Below, one piece after another: positions 58,657 through 64,000 of a DNA stretch of 64,000 nt. The DNA is from Perkinsus marinus ATCC 50983. Lineage: Eukaryota > Perkinsozoa > Perkinsida > Perkinsidae. The position numbers were made by a program, and so were the translations under genes. The DNA is taken from positions 124,001 to 188,000 of the forward strand of contig NW_003211646.1 in the NCBI RefSeq assembly GCF_000006405.1, in the 5' to 3' direction. The notes beneath the pieces are model-generated. The model was not told where the DNA came from. It ran no database searches and saw nothing but the letters and a program-made list of their open reading frames with translations. Each line of letters starts with the position of its first letter. Position 1 is the first letter of the stretch.

Positions 58657-61600
58657 TCATTTACCCTTCCCCACGGCCTCCTCCTCGTTGATCATTTCCT
58701 TCACTCTCGCCTGCATCTCCCCTTGTGTATTAGGCTGAGTAATAAGCCTCTGCCATTCTGCATCGGACCTCAGCCAGATCGTTCGATAACCGACTGTCTT
58801 TAATAGACGCTCGAACAGGACCGCCTGAGAGAGAAGGCGAATCACGGCACTTACAACAACAGTCCTTGTCCTAGGCTCATACCCTTCAGCAGTACCTTTC
58901 CACTGAGGCGTTGATCACTGCTATCCGCCCAGCATAGCAAGTCCTCATCAGTAGCTGCTTGTATGACTACATTGTGAGAGCGTAGAGTTAGATGAGGGGA
59001 GAAGGGCGTCCCCGGTACGGTCTGCACATAGACGTAACCCCTCACGATATGCCGTCCTCCCACCGTGGACATCTGTGCGACCATCCCTAGGTCACTAAGG
59101 GTGGCGGCAATCATTGGTATGAGCATCCTCTCAGCCTCCCGCATGCCCTCCCCCTCCGTCAGCTCTGTGAAGGCCTCTTCCTCTTCCTCAGGGTCTGGTG
59201 TTATCTACCACACCGATGCCAAGAAGGACCCTCCCTAGCCCCACTACCATTGACGTGATGGCCTCAGTCATTTCTGGATACCTCCGATGGACCGCCGTGA
59301 ATACGGTAGCCGGGGTCGTGTGACTCAGGGCACACCACCACGCCGTCACGCGCCACCTGAGCGCACTAATCCATACCACTCTCCATCGAACTTCTCACAG
59401 ATGGGCCTTATTGGCTGGGTTGTGCAGTGCCCCGACTTTGAAGGCTCTATCCACCAAATCTGCTACTCGTGACCAGACGTCTATAGGCAGACCTCTACCA
59501 TCGTTACCTGACCAGGGAAAGGCCTACAACCCAGGGTCTCTACTAATACAGCAATCGTGTTACGGCTCAGACATTTGTAACCTCTCGATGTTTTCTCATC
59601 ATAGGTACCCTCACAAAGGCTCCTACAGAGGCCTTCTAGCATATCATCATAGCCATATCATTCTTTAACTCATCCTGCTACTACTACTACCTGATGTGAA
59701 GTGGAGTACGGCAGTAGAGTATGCCAACATAGCGACCTCTGGGAAGGACCCCACAGGGGAACGTAAAGGCCCTGTAGGAGACCTGTCAGTAGCCACCCTA
59801 TGCACCTCGTCCATCAGTTTGCATAGTATCTACCACCCATCCATCGCCCCATCGCTTCCCCAACCCCCTCACCTTGTCGCCCCTTCCCGAAGGAGAGGTC
59901 GCCGCCATCTCCTTCAGATGCAAGCACCCTACCCCACTGATAAGGTCGAGGCCCTTGGTGCCGAGGACATCAGGGATCAGTGCCTCCTCCAACGTAGTCA
60001 ATACTGATAGGATAGACAACATCCCTACCTAGACAGACAACTATCCCACCTGTGTCTCTATCAGGCAATGCCGTTGTAGACCGGGACCAGATATCAATCA
60101 TCACCGCGCACTTTGGAGGCTCCTTCCGTATCTCCTCGATCCGCCCATTGAGCTCTACCAATGCCATAGACTTCAAGTCCACTGACAAAGGCCCATCACC
60201 ACCACACAAGGCGAGCTGACTACCTTCGGCTTCCCCAACAGCCAGAGGTGCATCGTCATCAGACCTATTGCCCCCATGCAGGGCTAGTCGGATGAGTCGA
60301 TTGATAGGGACATCCTACACAAGACACAGCTATTAATGAGCTCATGACACAGGCACCTCACAGCGCGATTTCAATAAAGTGCGGTATTCAGATTTACATA
60401 GAAATTCAGTCAACCGAAGTCTGCTTCAATTCGACTCGATCAGCACAATAAAAGCCGCCACCAACCATTCCAGGTGTCCCGACCTAGAAGCTCATACCGT
60501 AATATCCTCTGCCACTAGGCTGTAGTCCTATACTACTCAACTATAGCTACTCACTATCTACTTATGGAATCGGCTCCATTACACAGTAATTTATATCCGT
60601 ATCGACTTACTACTACCTTCATCATGCCCTGCATCCTTTCCAGACACCTCCCTCTGTACCCCTCCGAGAAGGTCGCTAGATAGGTTAGGGAGTTCATAGA
60701 CACTTGGCTGAACCGATGCTCATCAGTAACGATACCCTCCACCGCCTCATCCAACGCCTCTGGACTAGTACCGGGTTGGTATTTCTCAATAGCTCTCTTG
60801 AAAGCTATGATGTAGTCATCCCAGCCATTCATGCCAGAGGGGAACAATCGACCACCTCCATGATGCCCCTCCTCTACACTTGCCTCCTCTTGCTCTTCCT
60901 CAACGCTTCCTTCATCCTCTGCTGGCTTCCCCTCACCAACATCCTCAGCTTCACCAGTATCTTCCTCCTGCATCGCTCCGCTCACCACCGTTTTTTGATT
61001 CGCTAATTCTAACGCACGTGTCGTTAGCGCCTCTATGTAACTAGGCCTATAATGGCCCAACTCTCCCAATACAGTGGCTGCCTCCAATAAATGATGCGGA
61101 TTCGTGAAGGCCTCGGCACCCCTCAACGTAAGCCCTTCGACAAGCTCCTCTACCCTTCCTAAAGCACATAACCCTCTACGCTTCCCTCATACCCCCCACC
61201 TTACTGCCAAGACCCGTGTGCTTCTCTAGGAGTCTAAGGTGAGCCACCTTCTGGAGCACCTTCAATAGGCCAGGAGCCGGGAACTCTTCCTGTCTGGCCT
61301 GTAGAGCAGCTGACAGAGAAGGCTATAAGTCGGCCCCTAGGAGTCTCCATTACTGAGCATATCCCTCATGAGGCCCCAGTTCCACACTAGGGGGTCTACG
61401 TTGAGGCATAGCTGGAGGAGTTCAGCACTTCCCAACTGTCTTCGCATCTTCGAGCGCCTAGCCGACTTGAACAACTCTTGACAGTTCTCTATCATCGTCA
61501 ACTTGGCCTCTGGCGGCATCTCACCAAAGTGATGATAAAACCGTAGTGCTCGGATGGCTTCAATAGCTAAGACAGTAAGCAGCAATACAGCAATAGTAGA

Positions 61601-62961
61601 CAAGAGCCATATACCCACCCAATAGGGGGTGCCTCTGAACCCACTCATTCGCTATCTGTGATCTAACACCAAAACTAAGCCTACGACACGCCCCTAACGC
61701 CGTCAACTTATCCGTATCGATCTCTGATATCAACCTAATAGATGACGGTAGGAAGGACCCCCATCCCCATCATGCCCGATCACTTAGAGTTGTCCAGAAA
61801 GGGCTGTTCCAATGCTTTAACGACTGCATGATCATCCCCAAGGCAACGATAGGCCGATATCAGACTGCTAGCCAGCTCACCAGGAGTTGCCTCCTCCGAC
61901 TCACAATGCTGCACCACTCGTCTCGTCAACACTGACAACATACCAGGTACTTTACATTGCCACGACTCTCGAGGCTTACATGCTAGTAGGCGCTTAGTCC
62001 TAACATCGAGATCACCTGTGGTGATACGATGCCCATATATAAGTGGCAACCTCTGTAGCAAGGACAGAGCTCCCTCCACTGTAACACGCTCTTGGCTTTG
62101 CAACGGTCGCCTCTTTCGACTACTATTCTCATCATCTGCTATATGACTATTCTCCTTCCGTAGTAGCTGAGGCCTCAAAGCATGCTGTACGAAGTTACCC
62201 CCCGGCCACTACCTTTATCAACCGTTGCTCAATCATCTCAACTAGGTCCATCGGAATAGGCGAGAAGCCGTTTAATGCCTTTAGAATCTATCACACACCA
62301 GCCAATGAGGACGATACCCCCAGCTGTGCTATTATTACTGATAACAGCTGAGGTTGGTACATACTGGGTATACTCTGTAGCATTGCTGACCGCACCTCTT
62401 CCGACTCTGCCGCTCTATGAAGGCCCAGTACCTTGAGATGCCCTAGACAAGGCGAAGGACTAGTAATACCTCCCTAATACCATAAGCCTATTTATGAGCA
62501 ATGACAAATGAGACATATTGAGGAGAGGGGCGTTCTGCCGGACGCCTTCCTCTATACTACTCCAGCCTGCATGAGCCTGCATTCGTCGAGCCAAGGCATC
62601 TCTCTGATACATAACATTTCTATACAACATAGTCTCAGCATTCCCCGACCTTCTTTCTCTCGATAGGGGGATTGAATGCTAGCATCCTCATAACGTAGAC
62701 CGTCTCCGGCCCATTCAAAGGTGCTTCGTACTGCTGTATCGTATCAAGGACATTCTCATATGAGCCTCTCTGAGATAACACCATCTCCCTCCCCCCCAGT
62801 GAGAGCTCTACTACCGAGCCTATCTTTATGGCTGCCAACTGCTGGCCGAGATCGGTACTAGGTGGTGGCATTAGATCTCCAGCAATACTCCGACTCCGTT
62901 GTCGGACAGTTTCCATCGCCTTTTGACTCAGCCGACTAGTCGCCGCCGCTGCCGTTGTCAT
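58657..62961 (-). CDS. RAP-domain helical-repeat protein, probably organellar RNA-binding
   Basis: ATG 62961 starts MTTAAAATSRLSQKAMETVR, a basic, Ser/Ala-rich N-terminus like a mitochondrial presequence. Exons downstream are almost all alpha-helical: ETVYVMRMLAFNPP, SLLINRLMVLG, VEGALSLLQRLPLIYGHRIT, NPHHLLEAATVLGELGHYRP (near 61100) and VSMNSLTYLATFSEGYRGRC. An acidic linker lies at about 60880-60960. The C-terminal part has LRSHNVVIQAATDEDLLCW and, in the last exon, VLFERLLKTVGYRTIWLRSD then AEWQRL, which fits a RAP domain. RAP proteins with helical repeats bind organellar RNA, often mitochondrial rRNA fragments, in alveolates. About 240 nt at 60310-60550 does not translate well, so two genes are possible. 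Confidence 0.65.
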
Positions 62962-63299
62962 TGAGTGACCAGCCTTTAAAAACTATCACAAAGCACTGTG
63001 ATGAGGTACGACAACGAAACTACTATAGAGATGTCAGAAACGTACATACACTTATTCCGAATTCACCTCCGCTGTATAGATGGCATGCGAGTCGGACGAC
63101 TTCGGTCAATGAGGGCTCCTCTATTGGGAAGAGGACGGGCTGGGTACGATGGTAAGGGGAAATCAGCCCATACAAAATTAGCGAATATGAAATCATCATG
63201 TGGCACCCGTAGGATGTACGATAGCTGCCTAACATGACTCAATGCCTGTCACCTGTCAGACCCATTGAGGGCTACCTCACGGTGTACTTTGTCAATAGA
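62962..63299. other. Short intergenic space
   Basis: No gene is supported. It should hold the promoter of the RAP gene and the 3' end of the next minus-strand gene. Confidence 0.4.
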
Positions 63300-64000
63300 A
63301 GCAGTCGCTTATCGTCCTTCTGTATCTCCCCACTGTGGATATTAGCATGAAGTTGCTGATAAGGACAACAATAAGGTGGGTATGTAGCTCAAGGTCGACT
63401 ACCTCCTGCAGTCTAGCAGCAAGGATGTCCCCTCTCCGTAACGCCCTGTCGAGAGCAACACACCCACCATAGCTGTACCTGAGGAGGAGCCGTCACCGAG
63501 GATCGAACCCTGGACCATCTACTACTCCATCGTGTTCCTGAGTTCCGAGCTGAAACGATAGTCGGGGACTCTCTTAATGAGCAACCACGTCTTGGGCAGC
63601 ACCCATATATGTTCGAAAAAGTAGTAGTCCATTCGGTCGTCACCTATTTGCAGCTGAGAATAATGTCTTTACTCCTCCAAGAAGCATATCTATTATACGC
63701 TACCATTTTCTGATGGAATATCCAAGCATGTAGAGTAAGCCAATACAACTGATGGTTGAATCCCATAGTGATGCCAAAGGCCTCCATCAGAGGCTTATTC
63801 TCCAACCTCTCCAATACCAACCTAAACAGCTTCTCAGTCGTCTTGGCTCGGCCTGACCTCCACCAAAGCCAGTCCCCTATGGGCTGACAACAACATGAAC
63901 ATCGGATATGAATATCCCTCACCATCTCACTTTGGGTAGCCAATCCATAAGGAGCCTCGCGGGGGGTTTGGTAGGAATTAGAAAATCCTTAACCTAAGCA
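63300..64000 (-). CDS. Partial gene, possible cytochrome bc1 assembly chaperone (CBP3/UQCC1-like)
   Basis: The gene runs off the right edge. A minus-strand exon (63943-63644) reads KTTEKLFRLVLERLENKPLM, then EAFGITMGFNHQLYWLTLHA and WIFHQKMVAYN. The pattern 'hydrophobic-W-LT-LH-W' after a short helix resembles the core of the ubiquinol-cytochrome c chaperone family. A second exon (about 63360-63480) gives YSYGGCVALDRALRRGDILA then ARLQEVVDLELHTHL, as expected for the later part of that domain. If right, it acts in mitochondrial complex III assembly with cytochrome b. The match is partial and from memory of the family pattern only. Confidence 0.35.

Noticed and set aside
63485-63520. tRNA-like GGATCGAACCCTGG motif
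   Set aside because: It lies in a protein-like exon and the T-stem has a mismatch; no D-arm or anticodon arm could be found.

Overview
The window is nuclear DNA of a protist. It is gene-dense, and most genes are cut by many small GT-AG introns; those I could place by reading frame and homology are mostly about 35-60 nt, with 43-49 nt common. The gene set combines a malate:quinone oxidoreductase, an AP2-type DNA-binding protein, a RAP-domain helical-repeat protein, a MORN protein with an acylation-type N-terminus, a CDC25-type phosphatase and an RPGRIP1L-like ciliary protein. This fits a flagellate-forming myzozoan alveolate. Perkinsus or a close relative is my best guess, from general knowledge rather than a database match. 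I saw no bacterial operons, phage, CRISPR array or confident tRNA or rRNA gene.

Layout. 1-2.4 kb: a CLN3/battenin transporter (-). 3-5.2 kb: a tiny acidic protein and a CDC25-type phosphatase (-). 5.5-7.7 kb: malate:quinone oxidoreductase (-). 8.2-9.8 kb: an unrecognised type I membrane protein (-). 10.2-13.6 kb: a dynamin with a proline-rich tail (-). 15-16.3 kb: an EGF-domain type I membrane protein (-). 16.8-26.7 kb: a VPS13-family lipid-transfer protein (-). 28.4-30.1 kb: gene-poor DNA with a nested hairpin. 30.1-33 kb: an RPGRIP1L/NPHP8-like transition-zone protein (+). 33.6-35.3 kb: an N-terminally acylated MORN protein (-). 35.3-38.4 kb: gene-poor, with an imperfect repeat pair. 38.4-41.2 kb: a TBC Rab-GAP with a coiled-coil tail (+). 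42.2-44.5 kb: two small proteins (-). 45.8-47 kb: an intronless AP2 protein (+). 48.4-51.2 kb: an AGT microsatellite followed by three tandem membrane-anchored RING-H2 genes (+). 52.9-58.5 kb: Peter Pan/SSF1 ribosome-assembly factor, AAR2 splicing factor, an unknown ORF and a catalytically dead E2 variant of AKTIP/FTS type (-). 58.7-63 kb: a RAP-domain protein (-). 63.3-64 kb: part of a possible cytochrome bc1 assembly chaperone (-).

These are independent nuclear genes, but several share themes. VPS13, dynamin, the Rab-GAP, the FTS-like protein and CLN3 concern endomembranes. Malate:quinone oxidoreductase, the RAP protein, the possible bc1 chaperone and a small basic-N-terminus protein concern mitochondria. 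Peter Pan and AAR2 concern RNA and ribosome assembly. Gene ends are given as the outer limits of the exons I could follow. Most internal exon borders were inferred by eye and need transcript support.
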